From Scandinavium sp036409475 (lineage in GTDB: Bacteria; Pseudomonadota; Gammaproteobacteria; Enterobacterales; Enterobacteriaceae): a DNA stretch of 64,000 bases. Position numbers and translations under genes: made by a program. This document shows positions 9,021-18,766 of this stretch, piece after piece (position 1 is the stretch's first letter; each line of letters opens with the position of its first letter). The notes under the pieces are model-generated. The model searched no databases, had not been told where the DNA came from, and worked only from the letters and a program-made list of their open reading frames with translations. The stretch lies in the NCBI RefSeq assembly GCF_036409475.1, contig NZ_JAYRCK010000002.1, forward strand, positions 261,074 through 325,073, in the 5' to 3' direction.

Positions 9021-9512
9021 ATGCGCCGGATATTATCAGTCCTGTTAGAGAATGAATCGGGTGCTTTATCACGCGTGATTGGGCTCTTTTCTCAGCGTGG
9101 CTACAACATTGAAAGCCTGACTGTCGCCCCGACAGACGATCCAACCTTGTCTCGCATGACGATTCAGACCGTTGGGGATGAAAAAGTTATCGAGCAGATT
9201 GAAAAGCAGCTGCACAAACTGGTCGACGTGTTACGCGTCAGCGAGCTGGGGCAGGGGGCACACGTAGAACGTGAAATTATGCTGGTGAAAGTTCAGGCCA
9301 GCGGTTACGGGCGCGAAGAGGTGAAACGTAACACTGAGATCTTCCGTGGGCAGATAATCGATGTTACGCCTTCTATTTATACCGTTCAGCTTGCCGGGAC
9401 GAGCGACAAGCTTGACGCTTTTCTTGCCTCGCTGCGTGACGTTGCGAGGATTGTTGAAGTGGCGCGTTCAGGCGTGGTTGGCCTGTCTCGCGGTGACAAG
9501 ATCATGCGATAA
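9021..9512 (+). CDS. ilvH: Acetolactate synthase III small (regulatory) subunit
   Basis: IlvH is the valine-binding regulatory subunit that activates IlvI and confers feedback inhibition. The 163 residues match E. coli IlvH exactly in length. An ACT domain occupies about residues 4-78 (MRRILSVLLENESGALSRV at its start), and the C-terminal regulatory domain follows. The ATG chosen is 3 nt after the ilvI stop; the frame extends upstream into ilvI to 8991, but that start would add ten non-conserved residues. An intrinsic terminator follows. Confidence 0.98.
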   Translation: MRRILSVLLENESGALSRVIGLFSQRGYNIESLTVAPTDDPTLSRMTIQTVGDEKVIEQIEKQLHKLVDVLRVSELGQGAHVEREIMLVKVQASGYGREEVKRNTEIFRGQIIDVTPSIYTVQLAGTSDKLDAFLASLRDVARIVEVARSGVVGLSRGDKIMR

Positions 9513-9536
9513 GCCTGAGTTTCATCCGAAATACGT

Positions 9537-9566
9537 AGCCCGGCGTTCGACGTCGGGCTTTTTTTT
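9537..9566 (+). terminator. ilvIH intrinsic terminator
   Basis: AGCCCGGCGT and ACGTCGGGCT form a 10-bp stem with one G-T wobble around a TCG loop, immediately followed by a run of eight T residues. It lies 25 nt after the ilvH stop. Confidence 0.93.
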
Positions 9567-9692
9567 GCGAAATCAGTGGGAAGTGGCAACAAAAGCGGTT
9601 GCCGCGATCTTTATTCTGCGTTTAGATGTCATGGAATTTATCCCATAATTTAACAATGGTTATGGATTGTACATTTTAAGCAAGGGGCAATT

Positions 9693-10697
9693 GTGAAACT
9701 GGACGAAATCGCCAGGCTTGCCGGCGTATCGCGCACCACGGCAAGTTATGTGATCAACGGAAAGGCCAAACAGTACCGTGTTAGCGATAAAACGGTCGAG
9801 AAGGTCATGGCTGTCGTGCGTGAGCATAATTACCATCCTAATGCTGTGGCGGCTGGCCTGCGTGCTGGACGTACGCGTTCCATTGGTCTGGTTATCCCCG
9901 ATCTCGAAAACACCAGTTATACCCGCATTGCTAACTATCTCGAGCGTCAGGCACGTCAACGTGGCTATCAACTATTGATTGCCTGTTCTGAAGATCAGCC
10001 AGATAACGAGATGCGCTGCATTGAGCACCTGCTGCAACGTCAGGTTGACGCGATCATTGTTTCGACCTCGTTGCCGCCGGAGCACCCGTTCTATCAACGT
10101 TGGGCGAACGATCCTTTCCCGATCGTGGCGCTGGATCGTGCACTCGATCGCGAGCATTTCACCAGTGTAGTGGGTGCCGATCAGGAAGATTCGGAAGCCT
10201 TAGCTGCAGAGTTACGGAAATTCCCTGCGGAGACTGTCCTCTATCTTGGCGCATTACCGGAGCTGTCCGTCAGTTTCTTACGCGAGCAAGGTTTCCGCAC
10301 TGCGTGGAAAGAAGACTCTCGCGATGTCCATTTCCTCTATGCCAACAGCTACGAACGTGAAGCTGCCGCGCAGCTGTTTGAGAAGTGGCTGGAAACCCAC
10401 CCAATGCCACAGGCGTTGTTCACCACCTCTTTCGCGCTGCTTCAGGGCGTGATGGATGTGACGCTGCGTCGCGAAGGTAAATTGCCTTCGGACCTGGCTA
10501 TCGCGACCTTTGGCGATCACGAGCTGCTCGATTTCCTGCAGTGTCCGGTTTTAGCGGTGGCCCAGCGTCATCGTGATGTGGCCGAGCGCGTGCTGGAAAT
10601 CGTTCTCGCCAGTCTGGACGAGCCGCGCAAGCCGAAGCCTGGTCTGAGTCGAATCCGCCGTAATCTTTATCGTCGTGGCAGTCTCAGCCGCCGATAA
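9693..10697 (+). CDS. cra: Cra (FruR) catabolite repressor/activator
   Basis: Cra is a LacI/GalR-family regulator that controls glycolysis and gluconeogenesis genes and responds to fructose 1-phosphate. It starts at GTG with KLDEIARLAGVSRTTASYV, the DNA-binding helix-turn-helix and hinge helix (residues 1-57). The sugar-phosphate-binding domain then runs to residue 334, equal to E. coli. The helix-turn-helix core is identical to that of E. coli. The gene is monocistronic, with its own hairpin downstream. Confidence 0.98.
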   Translation: MKLDEIARLAGVSRTTASYVINGKAKQYRVSDKTVEKVMAVVREHNYHPNAVAAGLRAGRTRSIGLVIPDLENTSYTRIANYLERQARQRGYQLLIACSEDQPDNEMRCIEHLLQRQVDAIIVSTSLPPEHPFYQRWANDPFPIVALDRALDREHFTSVVGADQEDSEALAAELRKFPAETVLYLGALPELSVSFLREQGFRTAWKEDSRDVHFLYANSYEREAAAQLFEKWLETHPMPQALFTTSFALLQGVMDVTLRREGKLPSDLAIATFGDHELLDFLQCPVLAVAQRHRDVAERVLEIVLASLDEPRKPKPGLSRIRRNLYRRGSLSRR

Positions 10698-10706
10698 GGG
10701 AAAGGA

Positions 10707-10732
10707 AAAGGCAATTAACGGTGATTGCCTTT
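10707..10732 (+). terminator. Hairpin downstream of cra
   Basis: AAAGGCAAT and ATTGCCTTT make a 9-bp perfect inverted repeat starting 10 nt after the cra stop. A clear T tract is missing beyond the stem, so this may be a weak terminator or a 3'-end stabilising structure. Confidence 0.5.
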
Positions 10733-11216
10733 CCAAATCGGCAGAAGAATGTGAGGAAACTTCTTATTCAGACAATTCCTTAAATTCCCCGGATTCTTAA
10801 TAAACCCTGTTATTTATCTGAGTTAAAATGAATTAATTTAGGTTAATAGAAAGTAAAGTTTCGTTTTCTTTGTATTGTTTTGTTACATTCTGCGAGGCTT
10901 TTGCAGAATTAACAGTCACTTCATTCTTACTCTCACATTTCCTCACCCTTTAGCGGCTGCAAGCTGGCAGAAACAGTTCCCATAAGGGCTATTAACGCGG
11001 TAGAGAATGTCCTAAAATGCCGCGCACGTCGCAAACTGACACTTTATATTTTCACCTTTGTGAGATTGAGTTGTTCAAAATCGTTACGAACCTGTTGGTT
11101 TTTTTCTCGCCAGTATTCATAACGTTATTTTGCCTCGTTCGCTGGACAGAAATTAATCAGGGCGAATATTGGTGTCCAATATTGAGTTTTCGGACTCTTA
11201 TGGCACCAGTGCTGGC
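10733..11216. other. cra-mraZ intergenic region, left part
   Basis: There is no supported gene in this stretch. The section 10750-10930 is AT-rich. The ORF on the plus strand at 11017-11220 (67 codons) has no ribosome site or recognisable similarity and is not called. In E. coli the corresponding gap of about 600 bp is also non-coding and contains the upstream part of the mra promoter region. Confidence 0.5.
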
Positions 11217-11246
11217 TTGACAAGCTTTTCCTCCGCTCCGTAAACT
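11217..11246 (+). promoter_or_regulatory. mra (dcw cluster) promoter
   Basis: A perfect TTGACA -35 (11217-11222) is followed after 18 nt by TAAACT (11241-11246), which matches four of six positions of the -10 consensus. It sits just upstream of the MraZ boxes and about 50 nt before mraZ, the location of Pmra in E. coli, which drives the first nine or so genes of the dcw cluster. Confidence 0.8.
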
Positions 11247-11252
11247 CCTTTA

Positions 11253-11288
11253 TGTGGGAATTTGTGGGTGAAAGTGGAGAAAAGGGGT
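11253..11288 (+). promoter_or_regulatory. MraZ operator: direct repeats of GTGGG with 10-nt period
   Basis: GTGGG at 11254, GTGGG at 11264 and GTGGA at 11274, with GGGGT at 11284, recur exactly every 10 nt. MraZ is known to bind three or four TGGGN repeats separated by 5 nt downstream of Pmra and to repress the dcw cluster. Spacing of one helical turn places all boxes on the same DNA face. Confidence 0.88.
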
Positions 11289-11297
11289 GAGGCTGGC

Positions 11298-11756
11298 ATG
11301 TTCCGTGGAGCGACGTTAGTCAATCTCGACAGCAAAGGGCGCTTAGCGGTGCCGACCCGGTACCGGGATTTGCTGAACGAGAACGCTGTCGGTCAAATGG
11401 TTTGCACCATTGACATCCATCACCCGTGCCTGCTGCTTTACCCACTGCCTGAATGGGAAATCATCGAGCAAAAATTGTCACGACTGTCGAGCATGAATCC
11501 CGCAGAGCGCCGCGTGCAGCGTCTGCTGCTGGGGCATGCCAGCGAATGTCAAATGGACAACGCCGGTCGTTTGCTGATTGCGCCGGTTTTACGGCAACAC
11601 GCCGGACTGACTAAAGAAGTGATGCTGGTCGGGCAGTTCAACAAGTTTGAACTGTGGGATGAATCGACCTGGTATCAACGGGTCAAGGAAGATATCGACG
11701 CTGAGCAGTCCGCCTCCGGAGAATTGTCGGAGCGGTTGCAGGACTTGTCCTTATAA
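11298..11756 (+). CDS. mraZ: MraZ, transcriptional repressor of the dcw cluster
   Basis: MraZ has two AbrB/SpoVT-like swapped-hairpin domains; each contains a DxxGR signature (NLDSKGRL near residue 10 and MDNAGRL near residue 83). The protein forms ring oligomers that bind the direct repeats just upstream. The chosen ATG gives 152 residues, equal to E. coli; the frame extends 12 codons upstream through the operator, but MFRGATLVNL is the conserved start. First gene of the dcw cluster, ending 1 nt before rsmH. Confidence 0.97.
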   Translation: MFRGATLVNLDSKGRLAVPTRYRDLLNENAVGQMVCTIDIHHPCLLLYPLPEWEIIEQKLSRLSSMNPAERRVQRLLLGHASECQMDNAGRLLIAPVLRQHAGLTKEVMLVGQFNKFELWDESTWYQRVKEDIDAEQSASGELSERLQDLSL

Positions 11757-11757
11757 A

Positions 11758-12699
11758 ATGATGGAAAATTTCAAACATACAACGGTACTGCTGGATGAGG
11801 CTGTCAACGGCCTGAATATTCGTCCTGACGGTATCTACATTGATGGCACCTTCGGTCGCGGTGGCCACTCGCGTCTGATCCTGTCGCATCTGGGTGCGGA
11901 AGGGCAGCTGCTGGCTATCGATCGTGATCCGCAGGCGATCGCTGAGGCGAGCACCCTCGATGACCCTCGCTTTTCCATCGTGCATGGACCTTTTTCCGCG
12001 CTGGCCGATTACGTGGCCGAGCGTGATCTTATTGGCAAGATCGACGGCATTCTTCTCGATCTTGGTGTCTCTTCACCTCAGCTTGACGACGCAGAGCGCG
12101 GCTTCTCCTTCATGCGTGATGGGCCGCTGGATATGCGTATGGACCCGACGCGGGGTCAGTCTGCTGCCCAGTGGCTGCAAACGGCGGACGAAGCGGACAT
12201 CGCCTGGGTTATTAAAACCTTTGGCGAAGAGCGTTTCGGCAAACGTATTGCTCGCGCCATCGTTGAACGCAATCGCGTAGAACCGATGACCCGCACCAAA
12301 GAGCTGGCGGAAGTTATCGCGGCGGCGATGCCGGTGAAGGACAAATTCAAACATCCTGCGACCCGTACTTTCCAGGCGGTGCGCATCTGGGTGAACAGTG
12401 AACTTGAGGAGATAGAGCAGGCGCTAAAAAGCTCGCTCGACGTGCTTGCCCCGGGTGGGCGGCTCTCCATCATCAGTTTCCACTCGCTGGAAGACCGCAT
12501 TGTGAAACGCTTTATGCGTGAACAAAGCCGCGGTCCACAGGTTCCGGCCGGGTTACCGATGACCGAAGAGCAACTCAGGAAACTGGGTGGCCGTCACTTG
12601 CGAGCACTAGGCAAGTTGATGCCGGGCGAACAAGAAGTGGCAGAGAATCCACGCGCTCGTAGTTCAGTTCTGCGCATTGCAGAGAGGACGAACGCATGA
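11758..12699 (+). CDS. rsmH: 16S rRNA (cytosine-1402-N4)-methyltransferase
   Basis: RsmH (MraW) methylates N4 of C1402 in 16S rRNA using S-adenosylmethionine. The 313-residue product starts MMENFKHTTVLLDEAV. It carries the SAM-binding motif IDGTFGRGGHS near residue 30 and the family signature ILLDLGVSSPQLD near residue 103. The C-terminal RIAERTNA is conserved. The frame is open into mraZ, but the MMEN start matches E. coli. It overlaps ftsL by 4 nt (ATGA). Confidence 0.98.
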   Translation: MMENFKHTTVLLDEAVNGLNIRPDGIYIDGTFGRGGHSRLILSHLGAEGQLLAIDRDPQAIAEASTLDDPRFSIVHGPFSALADYVAERDLIGKIDGILLDLGVSSPQLDDAERGFSFMRDGPLDMRMDPTRGQSAAQWLQTADEADIAWVIKTFGEERFGKRIARAIVERNRVEPMTRTKELAEVIAAAMPVKDKFKHPATRTFQAVRIWVNSELEEIEQALKSSLDVLAPGGRLSIISFHSLEDRIVKRFMREQSRGPQVPAGLPMTEEQLRKLGGRHLRALGKLMPGEQEVAENPRARSSVLRIAERTNA

Positions 12700-13061
12700 T
12701 CAGCAGAGTGTCAGAAGCCCTAAGCAAAGTGAAAGGATCGTTAGGAAGCAACGAGCGCCATGCCTTGCCTGGCGTGATCGGCGACGATCTTTTGCGGTTT
12801 GGGAAGCTGCCACTCTGCCTGTTCATTTGCATCATCATTTCGGCTGTGACGGTAGTGACAACGGCTCACCATACCCGTTTGTTAACAGACCAACGTGAAC
12901 AACTGGTTCTGGAACGTGACGCTCTGGATATCGAGTGGCGCAACCTGATCCTCGAAGAAAATGCGCTCGGCGATCACAGCCGGGTAGAACGGATCGCGAC
13001 GGAGAAGCTGCAAATGCAGCATGTCGATCCTTCACAGGAAAACATCGTCGTTCAGAAATAG
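12696..13061 (+). CDS. ftsL: Cell division protein FtsL
   Basis: FtsL is a bitopic division protein that forms the FtsQLB complex and activates FtsWI. The 121 residues match E. coli. A cytoplasmic tail (residues 1-36) precedes one transmembrane helix (CLFICIIISAVTVVTTA, about 37-57), then a periplasmic leucine-zipper-like coiled coil (LVLERDALDIEWRNLILEE). The start overlaps the rsmH stop, so translation is coupled. Confidence 0.97.
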   Translation: MISRVSEALSKVKGSLGSNERHALPGVIGDDLLRFGKLPLCLFICIIISAVTVVTTAHHTRLLTDQREQLVLERDALDIEWRNLILEENALGDHSRVERIATEKLQMQHVDPSQENIVVQK

Positions 13062-13092
13062 ACGCGACAGAAATAAGGATTATCGTAACGCA

Positions 13093-14859
13093 ATGAAAGC
13101 AGCGGCAAAGACGCTTAAACCAAAACGTCAGGAAGAACAGGCCAACTTTATCAGTTGGCGTTTTGCGTTGCTTTGCGGGTGCATTTTGCTGGCGATGGCT
13201 TTCCTGCTGGGCCGTGTGGCCTGGTTACAGATAATTAATCCAGACATGCTGGTACGTCAGGGCGACATGCGCTCTCTGCGCGTGCAGGAAGTTGCAACGT
13301 CTCGTGGCATGATTACCGACCGCTCTGGTCGCCCACTGGCGGTGAGTGTGCCAGTGAAAGCGATTTGGGCCGATCCTAAAGAGCTGCACGATGCCGGTGG
13401 CGTGAGCATTGATAACCGCTGGAAGGCGTTGGCCGATGCGCTCAACATGCCGCTGGATCAGCTGGCGACGCGTATCAACAGCAACCCGCGCATGCGCTTT
13501 ATCTATCTGGCTCGTCAGGTTAACCCTGATATGGCCGATTACATCAAAAAGCTCAAGCTGCCGGGGATTCATCTGCGCGAAGAATCTCGCCGTTATTACC
13601 CTTCAGGGGAAGTGACCGCTCACCTCATTGGCTTCACCAACGTCGACAGCCAGGGCATTGAAGGCGTCGAAAAAAGCTTTGATAAATGGCTGACCGGACA
13701 ACCGGGCGAGCGCATCGTGCGTAAAGACCGCTACGGTCGCGTTATTGAAGATATCTCCTCCACCGACAGCCAGGCGGCACATAACCTGGCGTTGAGCATT
13801 GACGAACGCTTGCAGGCGCTGGTTTACCGCGAACTGAACAACGCCGTGGCGTTTAACAAAGCGGAATCGGGCAGCGCAGTGTTGGTGGATGTCAGCACCG
13901 GTGAAGTGCTGGCGATGGCAAACAGCCCGTCGTACAACCCAAACAACTTTACCGGCACGGCAAAAGATGCGATGCGTAACCGCGCGATAACCGACGTCTT
14001 CGAGCCAGGTTCCACTGTCAAACCGATGGTGGTCATGACGGCGCTGCAGCGCGGCATCGTCACTGAAAACACGGTGCTGAACACCGTTCCTTACCGAATT
14101 AACGGTCACGAAATCAAAGACGTGGCGCGTTACAGCGAATTGACCCTTACCGGGGTGCTACAGAAGTCGAGTAACGTCGGAGTTTCCAAACTGGCGTTAG
14201 CGATGCCCTCCTCAGCGTTAGTAGATACTTACTCACGTTTTGGATTGGGAAAAGCGACCAATTTGGGGTTGGTCGGAGAACGCAGTGGCTTATATCCTCA
14301 AAAACAACGGTGGTCTGACATAGAGAGGGCCACCTTCTCTTTCGGCTACGGGCTAATGGTAACGCCGTTACAGTTAGCGCGAGTCTACGCAACGATTGGC
14401 AGCTACGGGGTGTATCGCCCGCTGTCGATTACCAAAGTTGACCCACCCGTTCCGGGCGAACGTATCTTCCCGGAACCCATTGTTCGTACCGTCGTTCACA
14501 TGATGGAAAGCGTGGCGCTGCCTGGCGGCGGCGGCGTGAAAGCGGCGATCAAAGGCTACCGCATCGCCATCAAGACCGGTACCGCGAAAAAAGTGGGGCC
14601 AGACGGTAAATACATCAACAAATACATTGCTTATACCGCGGGCGTTGCGCCAGCCAGCCAGCCGCGCTTTGCGCTGGTGGTGGTGATTAACGATCCGCAG
14701 GCCGGTAAGTACTACGGCGGTGCCGTATCTGCGCCAGTGTTTGGTGCCATCATGGGCGGCGTGCTGCGCACCATGAACATCGAACCTGATGCGCTGTCTA
14801 CGGGCGAAAAAAGTGAATTTGTGACTAATCAAGGCGAGGGAACAGGTGGCAGATCGTAA
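13093..14859 (+). CDS. ftsI: Penicillin-binding protein 3 (septal transpeptidase)
   Basis: FtsI is the class B PBP that cross-links septal peptidoglycan with FtsW. The chosen ATG gives 588 residues, equal to E. coli. There is a short cytoplasmic tail, a transmembrane helix near residues 24-40, the pedestal domain, then the transpeptidase domain. Active-site motifs are EPGSTVKP (nucleophile near S307), KSSNVG (SxN near 359) and KTGTAKK (KTG near 494). The frame is open upstream to 13021, but MKAAAKT is the conserved start. Confidence 0.98.
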   Translation: MKAAAKTLKPKRQEEQANFISWRFALLCGCILLAMAFLLGRVAWLQIINPDMLVRQGDMRSLRVQEVATSRGMITDRSGRPLAVSVPVKAIWADPKELHDAGGVSIDNRWKALADALNMPLDQLATRINSNPRMRFIYLARQVNPDMADYIKKLKLPGIHLREESRRYYPSGEVTAHLIGFTNVDSQGIEGVEKSFDKWLTGQPGERIVRKDRYGRVIEDISSTDSQAAHNLALSIDERLQALVYRELNNAVAFNKAESGSAVLVDVSTGEVLAMANSPSYNPNNFTGTAKDAMRNRAITDVFEPGSTVKPMVVMTALQRGIVTENTVLNTVPYRINGHEIKDVARYSELTLTGVLQKSSNVGVSKLALAMPSSALVDTYSRFGLGKATNLGLVGERSGLYPQKQRWSDIERATFSFGYGLMVTPLQLARVYATIGSYGVYRPLSITKVDPPVPGERIFPEPIVRTVVHMMESVALPGGGGVKAAIKGYRIAIKTGTAKKVGPDGKYINKYIAYTAGVAPASQPRFALVVVINDPQAGKYYGGAVSAPVFGAIMGGVLRTMNIEPDALSTGEKSEFVTNQGEGTGGRS

Positions 14860-16333
14860 TTTGCGCGACCTTCTGGCTCCGTGGGTGCCAAATGCACCGG
14901 AGCGAGCACTGCGAGAAATGACACTCGACAGCCGTGTGGCGGCGTCGGGCGATCTTTTCGTGGCTGTTTTAGGTCATCAGGCGGACGGGCGTCGATATAT
15001 CCCGCAGGCGATAGCGCAAGGTGTAGCTGCCATTATTGCTGAAGCAAAAGATGAAGCCGCTGATGGCGAAATCCGTGAAATGCACGGTGTGCCAGTCATC
15101 TATCTCAGCCAGTTGAACGAACGCTTGTCCGCGCTGGCCGGGCGTTTCTACCATCAACCTTCTGAACAACTCCACCTGGTGGGCGTCACCGGAACCAACG
15201 GCAAAACGACCACCACTCAGTTGCTGGCGCAGTGGGCGCAGCTGCTCGGTGAAACCAGTGCGGTAATGGGCACGGTGGGGAATGGTCTGTTGGGCAAAGT
15301 CGTGCCAACGGAAAATACCACCGGTTCCGCTGTTGACGTGCAGCACGTGCTGTCAGGTCTGGCAGAGCAGGGGGCTTCCTTTGCCGCAATGGAGGTTTCT
15401 TCCCACGGTCTGGTTCAGCACCGTGTCGCTGCACTGAGATTTGTGGCTTCCGTGTTTACCAACCTCAGCCGCGACCATCTCGACTATCACGGCGATATGG
15501 AGCACTACGAAGCGGCAAAATGGATGCTCTACTCCACGCACCACTTTGGTCAGGCAATCATCAACGCCGATGACGAAGTGGGCCGCCGCTGGCTGGCAAA
15601 ACTGCCGGATGCGGTTGCGGTATCGATGGAAGATCACATCAACCCGAACTGCCACGGCCGCTGGCTGAAAGCGACTGCAGTGAACTATCACGACAGCGGC
15701 GCGACCATCCAGTTTGACTCCAGTTGGGGTCAGGGCGAAATCGAAAGCCGTCTGATGGGGGCGTTTAACGTCAGCAACCTTCTGTTGGCGCTGGCAACAC
15801 TGTTGGCACTGGATTATCCACTGGCCGAACTGCTGAAAACAGCGGCACGTCTTCAGCCGGTTTGCGGGCGTATGGAAGTGTTCACTGCGCCGGGTAAACC
15901 TACCGTTGTGGTTGATTACGCTCACACGCCAGATGCGCTGGAAAAAGCGCTCGAAGCGGCACGTCTGCACTGTGCGGGCAAACTCTGGTGCGTGTTTGGC
16001 TGCGGCGGTGACCGTGACAAAGGCAAGCGCCCGCTGATGGGAGCCATCGCCGAGCAATTCGCGGATATTGCTGTCGTCACCGACGACAACCCGCGCACCG
16101 AAGAGCCGCGCGCCATCATCAACGACATTCTGGCGGGAATGCTCGACGCGGGCCACGCCAAAGTGATGGAAGGCCGAGCCGAAGCGGTCACCGCCGCCAT
16201 CATGCAGGCCAAAGAGATTGACGTGGTGCTGCTGGCTGGCAAAGGCCATGAAGATTATCAAATCGTCGGTAACCGCCGTCTCGACTACTCCGACCGCGTC
16301 ACCGCAGCCCGCCTGCTGGGGGTGATCGCATGA
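14846..16333 (+). CDS. murE: UDP-MurNAc-tripeptide ligase (meso-DAP adding)
   Basis: MurE adds meso-diaminopimelate to UDP-MurNAc-L-Ala-D-Glu. It starts at GTG, 14 nt before the ftsI stop, and is 495 residues long as in E. coli. The ATP-binding motif GVTGTNGKTTTTQ lies near residue 112. DDNPRTEEPR near residue 413 holds the DNPR motif that selects meso-DAP over lysine, consistent with Gram-negative peptidoglycan. The gene overlaps both neighbours. Confidence 0.98.
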   Translation: MADRNLRDLLAPWVPNAPERALREMTLDSRVAASGDLFVAVLGHQADGRRYIPQAIAQGVAAIIAEAKDEAADGEIREMHGVPVIYLSQLNERLSALAGRFYHQPSEQLHLVGVTGTNGKTTTTQLLAQWAQLLGETSAVMGTVGNGLLGKVVPTENTTGSAVDVQHVLSGLAEQGASFAAMEVSSHGLVQHRVAALRFVASVFTNLSRDHLDYHGDMEHYEAAKWMLYSTHHFGQAIINADDEVGRRWLAKLPDAVAVSMEDHINPNCHGRWLKATAVNYHDSGATIQFDSSWGQGEIESRLMGAFNVSNLLLALATLLALDYPLAELLKTAARLQPVCGRMEVFTAPGKPTVVVDYAHTPDALEKALEAARLHCAGKLWCVFGCGGDRDKGKRPLMGAIAEQFADIAVVTDDNPRTEEPRAIINDILAGMLDAGHAKVMEGRAEAVTAAIMQAKEIDVVLLAGKGHEDYQIVGNRRLDYSDRVTAARLLGVIA

Positions 16334-17681
16334 TTAGCGTAACGCTAAGCCGCATCGCTGAGATCCTCAACGGCGAGCTGCACGGTCAGGACGCAACGAT
16401 TGATGCGGTGACCACAGATACTCGCAAAATTACCGCTGGCTGCCTGTTTGTGGCACTGAAAGGCGAGCGTTTTGATGCGCACGATTTTGCCGAGCAGGCA
16501 AAAGCGGCTGGCGCAGGTGCGCTGCTGGTGAGCCGCAAAGTCGATTGCGATTTGCCGCAGGTGTTGGTGAAAGACACCCGTCTGGCGTTTGGTGAACTGG
16601 CTGCATGGGTTCGCCAACAGGTGCCTACGCGTGTGATTGCGTTAACCGGCTCTTCCGGCAAGACCTCTGTGAAAGAGATGGCGGCATCGATTCTGAGCCA
16701 GTGCGGGAATACGCTCTACACCGCAGGCAACCTGAACAACGACATCGGCGTACCGATGACGCTGCTGCGTCTGACCAAAGAACATGAGTACGCGGTGATT
16801 GAGTTGGGTGCGAACCATCAGGGCGAAATCGCCTGGACAGTTGGCCTGACTCGCCCGGAAGCGGCGCTGGTGAATAACCTCGCGGCGGCACATTTAGAAG
16901 GTTTTGGCTCTCTGGCGGGGGTGGCGAAAGCGAAAGGTGAAATCTTCACCGGCTTACCGCTGAACGGCATCGCTATCCTTAATGCCGACAATAACGACTG
17001 GCTGAACTGGCAGAGCGTGATTGGTGACCGTAAAGTCTGGCGCTTCTCACCGAATGCGGCGAACAGTGATTTCACGGCTAACAACGTTCACGTCACCAGC
17101 CACGGCACCGAATTCTCGCTGCAAACGCCAGTGGGCAACATTGACGTTTTGCTGCCATTACCGGGTCGTCACAATATCGCGAATGCTTTAGCGGCCACGG
17201 CTTTGACCATGGCTGTGGGCGCAACTCTGCCCGCAGTAAAAGCTGGGTTAGCCTCACTGAAAGCGGTGCCGGGGCGTTTGTTCCCGATCCAGCTTGCTGA
17301 AAATCAGCTCTTACTGGATGACTCCTACAACGCCAACGTTGGCTCAATGACGGCGGCGGCGCAGGTCTTATCCGAAATGCCGGGTTACCGCGTATTTGTT
17401 GTGGGCGATATGGCTGAGCTTGGGGCTGAAAGTGAAGCCTGCCACCAACAAGTGGGCGAAGCGGCACAAGCGGCAGGCATTGATTGCGTGCTGAGCGTTG
17501 GCAAACAAAGCAAAGCGATTAGCGATGCAAGCGGTGTCGGCGAGCATTTCGCGGATAAACCCGCAGCGATTGCACGCCTTAAGTCACTGATCGAAGAACA
17601 TCAAATTATCACTATTTTGGTGAAAGGTTCACGTAGCGCTGCCATGGAAGAGGTGGTTCGCGCTTTACAGGAGAATGGGAC

Positions 17682-17688
<7 letters not shown>
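16330..17688 (+). CDS. murF: UDP-MurNAc-pentapeptide synthetase
   Basis: MurF attaches D-Ala-D-Ala to UDP-MurNAc-tripeptide, the last cytoplasmic peptide step. The 452-residue length matches E. coli. The Mur-ligase ATP motif ALTGSSGKTSVKEM is near residue 105, and the C-terminal domain has LLDDSYNANVGSM with conserved ligands. It overlaps murE by 4 nt and mraY by 7 nt, giving a translationally coupled block. Confidence 0.98.
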
Positions 17689-18764
<1,076 letters not shown>

Positions 18765-18766
18765 TG

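Noticed and set aside
11017..11220. 67-codon frame upstream of mraZ
   Set aside because: It lies in the mra promoter region, lacks a ribosome site, and the equivalent E. coli gap is non-coding.
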